Positions 22,980 through 34,700 of a stretch of DNA of 64,000 nt are shown here, one piece after another (within the stretch, counting starts at the first letter, position 1; every line of letters begins with the position of its first letter). The position numbers were made by a program, and so were the translations under genes. The DNA lies in IMG/VR virus record IMGVR_UViG_3300046006_002975, positions 1-64,000 of that record; one strand, given 5' to 3'. The DNA comes from a virus. A model generated the notes under the pieces. It searched no databases and had not been told where the DNA came from. It saw only the letters and a program-made list of their open reading frames with translations.

Positions 22980-25900
22980 ATGCTAAATTTTAATACACAA
23001 CCATACTATGATGATTTTAACGAAGATAAGAATTTTCATAGAATTTTATTTAAACCTGGAGCAGCAGTACAAGCAAGAGAATTAACTCAAGCGCAATCAA
23101 TACTGCAAGACCAAATTGGCAAATTCGGTAAATTTGTTTTATCTGATGGATCTAATGTAAGCGGTGGAAAATACACATTAAACACAAACGTAAAATCGTT
23201 AAATTTAAAAAATATTGATTCAATTGCAACTGATATTGAATTTTTTACGGAAATGTTTGTTGTTGGGTCTCAATCAAAATGCGTAGGTTTAATTACTTCA
23301 TGTGATATTTTAAATTATTATATGACAGTTAAATCTCTAATTAGAGGCGAAGTAAATTTTATTAGCGAAGAAACTTTATATATTTTTTCTTCTCGAGAAG
23401 TCGCATACGCATATCGTGCTGGTAATGAAACTATTATTACAAATAAACAATATGATTATACAGCGAAATTAAATATAGACCAAAATTACCCTATTTCTGG
23501 TTGTTTTGGACAAAAAGACTCGTACACGTTTACTATACCAACACAAACAATTAGTATTGGTAATATTATTACAGTAGCAAGCGAAAATTATAATACAAAT
23601 TATATTGTAACTGAAATTGGTTATGATGGAACATTTAAGGTACATAGACAATTAACGAGTGATTTTAATAACGTTTCTGTAAATGTCGCAGCATATGCAT
23701 CGAATTATGTATTAGAAGTAAGTTTTTCTGATGGCGTATATTTTACTAATAATACATTTGTAAAAGCATTACCGCAATCAATTATTCCAAATTTAACTAC
23801 ACAATATCCAAGTTGCTGTATCGGATTTGAAGTTGTTGAAACAGTTGTAGATTATATTGACGATACATCATTACTTGATCCAGCGCAAGGATCATACAAT
23901 TATACTGCTCCAGGAGCAGATAGATATAAAATTTATTTAAATTTAGTTTCAAAACCGCTAATTAATGGTGGCATCGACCAAACAACATTAACCAATTCTA
24001 AATTTATTGAATTGTTAAGAATTAAAAATGGTACTGTTGTTTATGATAACACTAGCCCAGTTCTTGGTGGATTAGAAGATGTACTCGCGGCTCAAATGTA
24101 TGATCATGCAGGAAATTTTATTGTAACTCCATTTAATATTTCATTTAGCGATTCAAATTTTACTGATGCAGCTACAACATTAAATGCAGTAGTTTCTTCT
24201 GGAAAAGCATACGTTTATGGGTATCCATATAATGCTACATTTCCTACCTATCTATCATTAGATAAGGCAAGAGAGACTGCAAACTCATTAAATAATATAA
24301 CTAGCACATATTATGGTAATAGCGTAAGAATTTCTGATGCATCAGGCAAATTACCCATTCCTTCTTTAGGATCAAGAGTTGAAATACATTCTGTTAGTAA
24401 AAATCAAAGCAAAACTAATGAAACGAGATTAGGTTATGCTTATGTTGGTAATATTGATTATACAACAACAAATGAATATTCATTATATTTGTACAATTTA
24501 ACTATTTCTGATCAAAAATTAGCTATGGCTAACTCTATAGTTGGCGCTAATTTTGCTGCGAATACAATACTAACGTCAGGCGTTAATGTTGTTACGGATT
24601 CAAAATATAATAAATTATTATTTAAATTACCATATTCGAATCCATCATCAATTTTTGATGCATCTTTAACATTAGATAAATTTACAACAATTTCTGTGTC
24701 ATCAAGTACAGCTATATTGGAAACTTATAGCGGAAATAAACAATTTTCTTGCGGCGTTAATACAAATATTGATGGATTACCTCTTAGCACGAAAAATGAA
24801 AATTTTATTCTTGTTGCAAAAACTACTAATGGCGCATATAGTTCTGGAGAATATATTGATTTAGCTGATGTTGTAATTAAAGTTCAAAATATTGGCGATA
24901 ATTATAGAGCAACATTTACGTTCTTAAATAGTTACACAGGATCAATTGACGTTAAATATAGCATCTACAATATTGCTCCAGCAAAAAAAGTAAAAAACCT
25001 TCAGAAAAATAAAATAGTACAAATTGATTGTAAAACCACGCCAACAAGTTTAGGGTATTCTGATATTGCAACATTCAAAGGAGTATTTAAAGCTCCTATT
25101 AATAGCGCAGTTTATATTCCAGGAAGTAATGATTCTTGGGAGGCAGCAATTGCATATGATCAATATAATGTTGTAAAATTTGGCGATAAATTGTATATAT
25201 CTACAATTTCTTCTAATAGTAATAATTCTCCTCCATCTAATCCATCTAACTGGAAACTATTAGAAAATACTAAAATTAATTATAAACTGGATAATGGCCA
25301 AAAAGAATTTTTCTATGACCATGGAACAATATCTTCTCTATCTGCAGCTAATGTTGGGAAACTATTTGTATTATTTGATTATTATACCCATTCTTCTGGT
25401 GAATATATTGCATTTAATTCGTATCCTAATGGATATAGAGATATCGCATCAGTAAAAATTAATAATACGATATACGATTTAAAAGATTATATTGATTTTA
25501 GACCGCGCAGAAAAGATTCTTCTGATGCTACTATGGTATTGTATGACGATTATACAATACCATCAACAATAACTGATTCTAGGTTCTATTATGACATGTC
25601 ATATTATCTAGGAAGAATAGATAAATTAATATTAACCGGAGAAAGAAAATTACAATGGTTTAAAGGTGTATCATCTTATAAAAATTATATTCCACCCAAA
25701 GATGATGTTAACGGAATGACTATTGCGACTATACAATTTGACCCATATACTCCAGACGCAAAATCTATAAAAATTAATTATTCTAAACATCGCAGATATA
25801 CTATGGACGATATTGGTACATTAGATACTCGTTTAACTAATGTCGAATATTATACTGCATTAACTATGGGCGAAAAAACAGCATTAGGTACAAATATAGT

Positions 25901-28900
25901 TGATGAGTATGGCACAAGATTAAAAAATGGATTTATAGTCGATTCATTTACTAATTTAACTATTGTTGATTTATCTACAAATGATAGAAATGTATCAATA
26001 GATTTAGTTAAAAATTTAGCTAGACCCGCTTTTGATAAAAGAGAGTATTCACAAATTACAGCATCAAAAGATGAGTTTGCTGATGAAGATTTAAACTTAA
26101 AAATTTACCCAAATGGATTAGTAAGTTTTAAATCTGCGCGCAAACCTATAATTGTACAAGATCAAGCAACTGGTTATGTAAAAATTAATCAATTTGATTC
26201 TATTTCATATAAAGGCGATTTATATTTAACTCCTCAATCTCAAGTATTCCCTGAACAATCCGGAGCAAATGTTCCAATTATTAATGAAGATACTGCTGCT
26301 ATAGTAGCAGCGAAAACAACTCCAGGATTGGTATTTAATGACTGGCAAACATTTTATTCAAACACAACTGACTATAAAATAGAGGAAGGGTCAACTAGCG
26401 AAGTTACTTATGGAAAATCAGTTTATTCTGTTTCTACTGCGATTGTAGGTAAAGCAACCGAAACGCATAAAGATTTAATATCAGCTATAGTTCCTAAAAC
26501 AAAAGAAACGACAATTAATTTTAGAGCAACTGGATTAGCTCCATTTACACGAATGTATGTTTATATTGCAAATAGGCTTGTTAGTGGATATGTTACCCCA
26601 GATCATAATCCAATGGGCATAATTACTGGAGTTGCAATTAATTCTGGCGGTATAGGATACTCAGCAGGAGCAACGGCAGTATTAACTTCAGCTGCAAATG
26701 TTACTGCTACATTTAAATTAAATGTTACTGGTGGTGTTATTGATTCAGCTACTATTACTAATATTGGAGCTGGATATACAACAAGGGGAACAACAAAACA
26801 TACTCTAACTATCACAGATTCAACGCATACTACTGCCGCTGGACTTGTAGCAGTTACCAATCCTAAACAAGGAACTTATTTATATACTGATGCTAGCGGA
26901 GAATGTTCTGGTAGTTTAATTATACCAAATAATGATATGCTTAGTTTTGATGCTGGGGAATTATTGATAACTGTTTGTAGTACTCCTCATTATGATATAG
27001 CAAATGCACTTTCTTGCGCTCAAGCAATCTATTATTCAAAATATGCATTTTTTGAAAACATTGTTACTTCAATAAGAAAACCATATATTAAAAAAATTAG
27101 AGATATTCCTGATCCTCCTGCAAAACCAAGAGTAGGGCAAATTATTGTACCATCTAAAATATCATATACGTTTAGCGATTATAAACTCCCTTATGCACAA
27201 ACAAAAGGTGGTATATTAACTATTCCAATATATTTAAGTGGAGATGCACCGACTTCTGATGTTATCGTTACATATAATCTTAATGCTTCGCATGATCAAC
27301 CTGGAGCAGTGGAAATTAATTCAGCAACACCAAGTCAATTTACATTCACGCCATCAAATTATACAACTAAACAAGATTTAGTTATAAACTACAATTTAAA
27401 TGGAACGGTACCAAGTAATAAATTGGCAAGTTATATCGAATTTTATGCAGCTTCTTCTGATCCTGTATATAATTATGCAGGAATAGTAAAACCAGCTGAA
27501 TCGTGGACTAAAAATTATATAATTGGAACTGCAACTACAAATTTATCTCCAATAGTAATTACAGATCCAAGTCCAATAACAAAACAAGAACAAATTAATA
27601 CAATAATTCAACAAGAACATCCAAAAATTACAGTAACTAATTGCACCATTCCAAATGAAAAAGGAACTGGATCTATTGTTGTCACATATAGTGGAACTGA
27701 TATTGGTTGGCATACTGCATCAACAACTACATATCCTCTACAATTTACAGCTGTACTTGTCGAAACTAACAGTGGAGTTACAATTACTTCTTCTGAATAT
27801 CAAGCCGAAACTACAAATAAAGATATCCAAACTGGTTCAACTAGACAAATAAAACAATTTCAAAATGAATATTTGTCATTTATGTTTAATCTTTATGGCG
27901 TGGCTCAAGGAACTTATCATGTAAAAGTAACTATTCACTCAAATAATCCAAACTGGGAAGGATTAAACGCGACTTCTACTGTCACAGTCGGAGCTGCAAT
28001 AGTACCTCCAGTTGATCCAAATATAATAGTTTGGTCTAATAATAATACAAGCCCAACAATTGGTGAACTTAATAATCCACTAAGAACTACGCATTCTAAA
28101 GGTGGAAGCAATATTATTGGTATAACATTAAATAAAGCTCCCACTGGTAGCGTATTAGTTAAAGCCAATTCATCATTAAAAACTGGTGGCGGTGATGTAG
28201 TTACGTTTTCTAATAATTTTACAGATTATGCGCTTGGTAATACAGTTACATTTACGGCAAGTAATTGGGATAAGTTACATTCTTTTGTTGCTCTTGGGTA
28301 TGATAACCTAAATAACGAATCTCTTATTACAACTCCATATTATATTGATTTAAAAGCATCTGCCAGTAATCCTGCTGATTCAGGTTTCGTTGGTTTGTCG
28401 AAACGAATTCCAATAACAAATACTGATTACGCAGAAGCTATTGGTGAGCCGATTTTGACAATTCTTGGAACAAAAACAACTGGCAATGGGTCTATAATTT
28501 CGGTATCCGTTGCATTAACTTCTCCTCCATTAGGAAACGATGTTGTTCGAGTTATGTTTGAATCTAATAATACAACAACTGGCGGTATTATTATTACTGG
28601 ATCTGCATATGGCGCAAATGGTATATTCCAGTTTACAAATTCAAATTACGGCGTTCCTCAAACTCTACAAATTCAAGGAGCGCCTTTATCAGCTCTTGAC
28701 TCTGGAGATGATGTAAAATATATATTAAAGTGTACATCCGAAAAATGGGATACAGTTAACAATAAGAAAATTGCATCTGAATGGACTAATGAGATACTTA
28801 CTGATTTAATTAACTCTCCATACATATATCGGTCAACTTCTGTAACCACAACTAGAAGAACTAAAAGATATGAGGCTTTGTGTTTAGGCAGAGATCCAAA

Positions 28901-29924
28901 ATCATGGACTCCAGATATGACTCAAATACAAGCTAATATTCAACCGGAAAATAATCGCGGGACTATAGTTAGTTATCAAGTAGTTGGCCCATGGATTGAT
29001 GTTGCACAAAATGCGCTTAAATATACTGCAAACTTTACAGGAAAAATATCTGCGCAAAGATCATCGTCCACTAAAGTTACACAAACTAATCACGCGGATT
29101 TAACAATAAGTTTAGATCCCAAATTTTATAATAATGTTTTAGATACTATGTTTGTTAATCCAAAAATTACATGTATTTCTGCATATAATATGACATTACA
29201 AAAAGATGTAACTGGTCATATTAAGATTGATACAGCAGCTTCTGCAGGTTCTAATAGCCCCACAGTACCAGCAAGAGGCGGGTTTTTTGCCGTAATACCA
29301 TATACAGGAAAAAATGGTACTGAAGTTCAACTAGTGACTACTTTTTATATTTCCGGAATATATTTTGATGCAATTGCAGCTGGATTTAAAGTTTCTGAAT
29401 ATGTTGATCAAGAGATAACAACTACATATTATAGAACAGACACATATGAACAAATTGGCGTACCTGACGTCAAAACTATTACTGGTACCGGAACTGACGT
29501 TGATTGGAAATCTTCTCCTGAATCAGTTTTAGCTGCATATAATGTTATCGCAAATAATAGAGCTTATGATGCAATTTTGCCTAAAACTGGATATAATCTT
29601 CGCGATAGGTTTTTATCTAAAGGCGTATTTACATCTGACATACGCGTGTTTGAAATAGAAACTCTTAAATCCAATTTAGAAAATAAAGGTATATTTATTG
29701 AAAAAATTAAAGAAAAAATTATTAATAGTGGTGGCTTTTCAGGCAATATTGACCCGAAATTAAAAACTGCATACACAAAAGAGTTAAATGACTATAATAA
29801 TATTATTTTGGAATTAAACACTCTAGGTCTTGACGTAGCTGCTGCAGGAGGATATACAGTAATACCTCTTGTTTGGAATCCATTTGAATATACCAGTTCA
29901 ATTAATTACGACTCTAATAGATAG
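22980..29924 (+). CDS. Giant baseplate/tail-fibre structural protein with DUF4815-type N-terminus
   Basis: Codes for 2314 residues, the longest gene here. It starts MLNFNTQPYYDDFNEDKNFH followed by ILFKPGAAVQARELTQAQSI, the signature of the DUF4815 virion protein of marine T4-like phages, found next to gp8 and taken as part of the baseplate periphery. Farther on are a CBM5/12-like module (residues about 716-762), a GxGY beta module (nt about 26620-26800) and several immunoglobulin- or Calx-beta-like segments (for example GGILTIPIYLSGDAPTSDVI and its relatives at 28100-28790). The end is helical. Probably an extended baseplate arm replacing gp9/gp10/gp12 of T4. Confidence 0.75.
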   Translation: MLNFNTQPYYDDFNEDKNFHRILFKPGAAVQARELTQAQSILQDQIGKFGKFVLSDGSNVSGGKYTLNTNVKSLNLKNIDSIATDIEFFTEMFVVGSQSKCVGLITSCDILNYYMTVKSLIRGEVNFISEETLYIFSSREVAYAYRAGNETIITNKQYDYTAKLNIDQNYPISGCFGQKDSYTFTIPTQTISIGNIITVASENYNTNYIVTEIGYDGTFKVHRQLTSDFNNVSVNVAAYASNYVLEVSFSDGVYFTNNTFVKALPQSIIPNLTTQYPSCCIGFEVVETVVDYIDDTSLLDPAQGSYNYTAPGADRYKIYLNLVSKPLINGGIDQTTLTNSKFIELLRIKNGTVVYDNTSPVLGGLEDVLAAQMYDHAGNFIVTPFNISFSDSNFTDAATTLNAVVSSGKAYVYGYPYNATFPTYLSLDKARETANSLNNITSTYYGNSVRISDASGKLPIPSLGSRVEIHSVSKNQSKTNETRLGYAYVGNIDYTTTNEYSLYLYNLTISDQKLAMANSIVGANFAANTILTSGVNVVTDSKYNKLLFKLPYSNPSSIFDASLTLDKFTTISVSSSTAILETYSGNKQFSCGVNTNIDGLPLSTKNENFILVAKTTNGAYSSGEYIDLADVVIKVQNIGDNYRATFTFLNSYTGSIDVKYSIYNIAPAKKVKNLQKNKIVQIDCKTTPTSLGYSDIATFKGVFKAPINSAVYIPGSNDSWEAAIAYDQYNVVKFGDKLYISTISSNSNNSPPSNPSNWKLLENTKINYKLDNGQKEFFYDHGTISSLSAANVGKLFVLFDYYTHSSGEYIAFNSYPNGYRDIASVKINNTIYDLKDYIDFRPRRKDSSDATMVLYDDYTIPSTITDSRFYYDMSYYLGRIDKLILTGERKLQWFKGVSSYKNYIPPKDDVNGMTIATIQFDPYTPDAKSIKINYSKHRRYTMDDIGTLDTRLTNVEYYTALTMGEKTALGTNIVDEYGTRLKNGFIVDSFTNLTIVDLSTNDRNVSIDLVKNLARPAFDKREYSQITASKDEFADEDLNLKIYPNGLVSFKSARKPIIVQDQATGYVKINQFDSISYKGDLYLTPQSQVFPEQSGANVPIINEDTAAIVAAKTTPGLVFNDWQTFYSNTTDYKIEEGSTSEVTYGKSVYSVSTAIVGKATETHKDLISAIVPKTKETTINFRATGLAPFTRMYVYIANRLVSGYVTPDHNPMGIITGVAINSGGIGYSAGATAVLTSAANVTATFKLNVTGGVIDSATITNIGAGYTTRGTTKHTLTITDSTHTTAAGLVAVTNPKQGTYLYTDASGECSGSLIIPNNDMLSFDAGELLITVCSTPHYDIANALSCAQAIYYSKYAFFENIVTSIRKPYIKKIRDIPDPPAKPRVGQIIVPSKISYTFSDYKLPYAQTKGGILTIPIYLSGDAPTSDVIVTYNLNASHDQPGAVEINSATPSQFTFTPSNYTTKQDLVINYNLNGTVPSNKLASYIEFYAASSDPVYNYAGIVKPAESWTKNYIIGTATTNLSPIVITDPSPITKQEQINTIIQQEHPKITVTNCTIPNEKGTGSIVVTYSGTDIGWHTASTTTYPLQFTAVLVETNSGVTITSSEYQAETTNKDIQTGSTRQIKQFQNEYLSFMFNLYGVAQGTYHVKVTIHSNNPNWEGLNATSTVTVGAAIVPPVDPNIIVWSNNNTSPTIGELNNPLRTTHSKGGSNIIGITLNKAPTGSVLVKANSSLKTGGGDVVTFSNNFTDYALGNTVTFTASNWDKLHSFVALGYDNLNNESLITTPYYIDLKASASNPADSGFVGLSKRIPITNTDYAEAIGEPILTILGTKTTGNGSIISVSVALTSPPLGNDVVRVMFESNNTTTGGIIITGSAYGANGIFQFTNSNYGVPQTLQIQGAPLSALDSGDDVKYILKCTSEKWDTVNNKKIASEWTNEILTDLINSPYIYRSTSVTTTRRTKRYEALCLGRDPKSWTPDMTQIQANIQPENNRGTIVSYQVVGPWIDVAQNALKYTANFTGKISAQRSSSTKVTQTNHADLTISLDPKFYNNVLDTMFVNPKITCISAYNMTLQKDVTGHIKIDTAASAGSNSPTVPARGGFFAVIPYTGKNGTEVQLVTTFYISGIYFDAIAAGFKVSEYVDQEITTTYYRTDTYEQIGVPDVKTITGTGTDVDWKSSPESVLAAYNVIANNRAYDAILPKTGYNLRDRFLSKGVFTSDIRVFEIETLKSNLENKGIFIEKIKEKIINSGGFSGNIDPKLKTAYTKELNDYNNIILELNTLGLDVAAAGGYTVIPLVWNPFEYTSSINYDSNR

Positions 29925-29968
29925 TCGTTTTGAAAATATATGTAAATAAAACTTAAAAAGGGCTTTTT

Positions 29969-31459
29969 ATGTCGCTAGATAGATCTTTAATAACATCTTA
30001 TGTCAAAAATAAATTTATGACATCTGATTATATAAAAAATAGAATAAAACCAACCGGAACTCAAAAATATTATGACGAAGAAATTCAATTTTGGGTTGAA
30101 CAAATTTACAATTCTGGTTGGGAGGAAACTTTATTTAATATAGAATTCAATAAAGTATATGAAACAAATCATGATAAATCATTAAGTTCTATATCTCCCA
30201 ATGATTATATCGGGCAAACTTTTTACATAGATAATAAATCGTACCCAAAAGGTATGTTTATACATGATATTTGTATATTTACTGCACTAGAAGATACTTC
30301 AATTCCATTAACTCTTGATCTTAGAAAATTAGTTAATGGTATTCCTGAAGTCGATACGCTGCCATTATCATCCGTTACAATAAGACCGGCATACGATAGA
30401 ACTGAAGCGCAAATTATTCCATGGGAACCTGATGCTATAGAAAAAAATAGTTTACGACAATTTAAATTTGACCATCCAGTCTTTGTTGAACCTGGATGGT
30501 ATTGTTTTACTTTAAAAACTTCATCGTCAAAATATTCAGTCTATATTGCAGAAAATGGGAAAGGAACACTAAATACAGGAAAAACTGTAGTTAACCCATA
30601 TCTAGGAGATTTTATATATTCGAGTCAAGGAGAATCATGGGTTATTGACCCAACAAAAGATTTATGCTTTGAGTTATCTAAATCCGAATTTCTTGTAGGA
30701 GAAAGAAATTTATATTTAAACATTAAACCAGAACAGTATTCTGATGAATTTGCATATGATTTATTACATTTTAAAACATCAATAACTGAAGTTCCTGGGC
30801 ATTCGTATTTAGAAGAAGCTAAAGCAACTGTAACTGAATTTGGTACAAATAATTCTAACGACGTTGTCATATTTAAAAATAGTAATGCTGTTCCGCCATC
30901 GCATTCCACTATTAATAACAATGATGGCGCATTAATGTTAACATTAAAATTAATAAATAAAGATCCAAATTTAACACCTATAGTAGATTTACATGAGACT
31001 GGAGTTGTGTTGGTTAGAAATATTGTTGATTCGTACAGTCAATATATTTCCGATTCAGAATTAGGTCCAAATGGAAGCGCGTTTGCAAAATATATAACAA
31101 AACCAATAATATTAAACGACGGGTTTGATGCTGATGGTATAACAGTATATCTTGACGTTAATAGACCAACTGGGTCTGATATAGAATTATTCTATAAAGT
31201 GTTAAATAAATATGACACCAGTGTTGCATTTGAAAATGCTAGGTGGCGTAGATTACCAAAAAAATCAACAGAAACAGCTTCACAATTATCTATTGATTTC
31301 GCTGAAGAAGAATATCAACAATTAAATATGTTTTATTTAGGCGAAAACGGCGAAACTTACACTACATTTAACCAATTAGCAATTAAAGTTGTATTTTATA
31401 CTGATGATCCAACAAAAGTACCGTCTATTAAGAATTTTAGAGCTATTGCTTCTGTATAA
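29969..31459 (+). CDS. Virion structural protein of the baseplate periphery
   Basis: Codes for 496 residues. GMFIHDICIFTALEDTSIPLT, FDHPVFVEPGWYCFTLKTSSS, YSVYIAENGKG and FCFELSKSEF-like strands give a beta-rich receptor-side protein of the kind that accompanies the DUF4815 protein in cyanophage genomes. It lacks catalytic motifs that I can see. Located between the giant baseplate protein and the fibre genes, its probable role is joining fibres to the baseplate. I do not know a T4 counterpart. Confidence 0.55.
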   Translation: MSLDRSLITSYVKNKFMTSDYIKNRIKPTGTQKYYDEEIQFWVEQIYNSGWEETLFNIEFNKVYETNHDKSLSSISPNDYIGQTFYIDNKSYPKGMFIHDICIFTALEDTSIPLTLDLRKLVNGIPEVDTLPLSSVTIRPAYDRTEAQIIPWEPDAIEKNSLRQFKFDHPVFVEPGWYCFTLKTSSSKYSVYIAENGKGTLNTGKTVVNPYLGDFIYSSQGESWVIDPTKDLCFELSKSEFLVGERNLYLNIKPEQYSDEFAYDLLHFKTSITEVPGHSYLEEAKATVTEFGTNNSNDVVIFKNSNAVPPSHSTINNNDGALMLTLKLINKDPNLTPIVDLHETGVVLVRNIVDSYSQYISDSELGPNGSAFAKYITKPIILNDGFDADGITVYLDVNRPTGSDIELFYKVLNKYDTSVAFENARWRRLPKKSTETASQLSIDFAEEEYQQLNMFYLGENGETYTTFNQLAIKVVFYTDDPTKVPSIKNFRAIASV

Positions 31460-31702
31460 ATGGAAAAACTAAAAGTTAAAGATGCTCCGGGATGGATTAA
31501 AGATCCATCCTCTAAAGCTGTATTAAATACCGATTTATCTGCATTAGAACAACGCAAACAAAATAAGAAGAAAATTAATCAAATAAATAGTTTAGAAGGA
31601 GATCTTAGTAATGTTAAATCTGAACTAACTGAACTAAAATCAGAAATTAAAGATATTAAAGATATTTTATTGCAATTTATAAATGCCAAGTCTAATTTAT
31701 AA
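31460..31702 (+). CDS. Small coiled-coil protein of the structural operon
   Basis: Codes for 80 residues, starting directly after the previous stop. Residues 1-30 (LKVKDAPGWIKDPSSKAVLN) are followed by a charged heptad region (INSLEGDLSNVKSELTELKS, IKDIKDILLQF) that predicts a coiled coil. Small proteins of this build are common in the structural region of marine T4-like phages; the function is unknown. A late promoter overlaps its last codons. Confidence 0.6.
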   Translation: MEKLKVKDAPGWIKDPSSKAVLNTDLSALEQRKQNKKKINQINSLEGDLSNVKSELTELKSEIKDIKDILLQFINAKSNL

Positions 31703-31705
31703 ATA
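31698..31705 (+). promoter_or_regulatory. T4-type late promoter for the fibre operon
   Basis: Exact TATAAATA at 31698-31705, 35 bases before the GTG start of the repetitive fibre gene. Confidence 0.72.
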
Positions 31706-31739
31706 TAGCTATAAAAATTTTATTTAAAGGGAAATACTA

Positions 31740-34700
31740 GTGGCTATATCTCAGATTACATATTCTAATACATTCTCGCATTGGATGGTGGTGACAAATC
31801 AATTGGCGAGCGTCGTTAATACCCTCACTTCAGGGGATTTTTATAAAAATCAAGGAACTTTATATTTAAATTCTCCGCAAACGGGTTTATATGTAGGTAA
31901 TTCTGCGATTTTAGGTGGAAACGTAACTATATCTGGTCCAACTGGAACTATATTAGAAATTCGTAATCCAACAAATATTTATAATACCCTTTCTGTTGCA
32001 AACCTTATTAATGGTAGCTTAATACGAAGCGATACAATAATTTCTTCAATTAATGTATTTACGTCAACTGCAACAGTTAACACCAAACTTACTGTTGCCA
32101 ATTCTTCTGTATTATCTGGAAATACTAGAATAACTGGAGATTTTGCAGTAGCGGGCAATACAGTAATTTCTGGTAATACATCTCTTTCTGGTACTACCAG
32201 AATTAATGACGGTATGACATTAATTGGCGTATTAAATGCAACTGGAAGTATTATTGCTAATGGAACAATTGATTTATCTGGTAATTTAAATTTAACCGGC
32301 GATTCAACTTTAACTGGTGATATAACATCAACTGGTAATACTGCATTTTATGGGAAAAGTGCGTTTTCTGGAAATACTGTAATATCTGGAGATATTACAT
32401 CAACAGGAAATACTGCGATTTTAGGTAAAACTGTTGTATCTGGAAATACAACGTTAGCTGGAAATACGGCTCTATCTGGAAATACATCGTTAGCTGGCAA
32501 TAATACTTTATCTGGAAGTACTCTATTAACTGGAAGCGTTAATTTAGTAGGAAATACTGCTTTATCTGGTAATAATAATCTATCTGGAAGTACAGCGTTA
32601 ACGGGCAATACTATATTATCCGGTAATACCAATTTATCTGGAGAAGTATTATCTTCCGGAAATACAACTATTTCAGGAAATGTAATAATCAATGGTATCA
32701 TATCTTTATCTGGAACTACAATTTCTTCTGGAAATACAACAATTTTAGGAAGAAATATTTTATCCGGTAATACATCATTAGCCGGAAATACTGCTTTATC
32801 TGGAAATACAACTATTTCAGGGAATATTACGGTTTATGATACAATAAGTATAATTAACAATAAAGGCGTTTCTGCTAATGGACCAATTAAAAGCGACACA
32901 ACTGTTTCCGGTTCAGTATTAGTATCAGATATATTACAAGTAAATTCAAATGTAGTTTTTGATACAACTAATGTAAAAATTAAAAGTTCCGACGGATTAT
33001 CATATAATGTAATCTCATCAAAAGATTTAATTGATGCTAATGCTACAATTTATAGAGATTTAGCCAATACAAATCTTAGTGTTGTTTCTACAAATACCTA
33101 TGTGCAAAATTGGGCAAATAGTACATTCCTTAAATTTTCTGGAAACCCGTTAACTACAGCTTTAATACCAACATTAGAAGTTACAAGTTTTACAACGAAA
33201 GATTTGGTAGTAACTGGGGTTTTTACTAACCAAGGTTCTACGATTACAGATACTAATGAATATATTTTCCAAGCAAACTCAGGTTTACCAACATCCGTTA
33301 GTTCCCAGATTACCGTAAATAGAGGCGAATCAGCTAATACCGCAAACGTTAATGCTATGATTAGATGGAATAATCCATCTAAACAATGGGAAATTAGAGA
33401 TGTTAATAGTAATACATCATATTATAAAATAACTACAAAAAATGAATTAGATGGAGCAAATACATTTTTAACAACATTGATTGGTAATAAATTTACTAAT
33501 GCAGCAACATTCGGTAGCGATTTAACTGTTGCAGGTAATTTGGTTGTTAACGGATTAACAACTACAATTAATACAAATACATTATCTATTGATGATAAAA
33601 ATATAACTCTTGGCGATGTTGCTTCATACACTTCAGTTACATTTACTTGCAGTAGTGGTTCTCCAATTATAGCTGTTACATCAACTGCTGGGTTAATTCC
33701 TGGAATGATTATTACTAAAACTGGCGGTCAAGCTACTCCTCCAGGTGGAGCGGCTACAATTGTTTCTGTTGATTCTACCACACAAATTACTGTTAATGTT
33801 AATATAAACACAACTAGCGGAACGCAATTTGTTGGTGATATTGCCGGCGTCTCAGACTTAACTGCTAATAGCGGAGGTATCACATTAAAAGGCACAATCG
33901 ACAAGACTTTTAATTGGGCAAATACAACTTTTTCTGCGTGGACTAGTTCCGAAAACATTGCATTAGCTAGTGGTAAATCTATTATACTTAATGGTTCTTC
34001 TTCTGGTATAACTACAGTACAACCAAGCGCGATTGCTGGGGGAGTTTTAACATTATCAGCTAATACTGGAACTGTAATATCTACTGGTGATACTGGAACT
34101 GTAACTAACGCAATGTTAAATGGTTCTATCACAAACAATAAATTCGCAAATAGTTCTATAACTATTGGAACTACAAATATTGCATTAGGTTCTTCTAATA
34201 CTACATTAAGAGGAATTACAAACTTAACTTTTGCAAATACTATCAATTCAGGAAATACAGTTTCTTTGATTGCTGATAATATTGGTGGGAATAATATAAT
34301 TATATTCCCGAATCAATCCGGAACAGTAATTCTTTCTGGAGCAACAGGAGCTCCAATTACTGCTGCTATGATTGCAAATAATTCTATTGCAAATAATCAT
34401 ATTCATGATAATGCTGCTATTGCAACATATAAATTAGCTGCAAATTCAGTAACACTTGGAACTACTAAATTAAATTTAGGCGAATCAAGTAATTCAATTC
34501 AAAATATTGTTAATATAAAATTTGCAAATACTATCAATTCAGGAAATACAGTTTCTTTGATTGCTGATAATATTGGTGGGAATAATATAATTATATTCCC
34601 GAATCAATCCGGAACAGTTGTACTTTCAGGCGGTGGTGGCGGCTCTAGTGGTGCATCAATTACTGCTGCTATGATTGCAAATAATTCTATTGCAAATAAT

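Noticed and set aside
32110-32835. Tandem short repeats that could suggest a CRISPR array
   Set aside because: Units are 15-18 bases, imperfect, without unique spacers, and lie in frame in a fibre gene.
33728-34246. Minus-strand open frame inside the SGNT fibre gene
   Set aside because: Antisense of repetitive coding sequence with hydrophobic low-complexity translation; no promoter or ribosome site.
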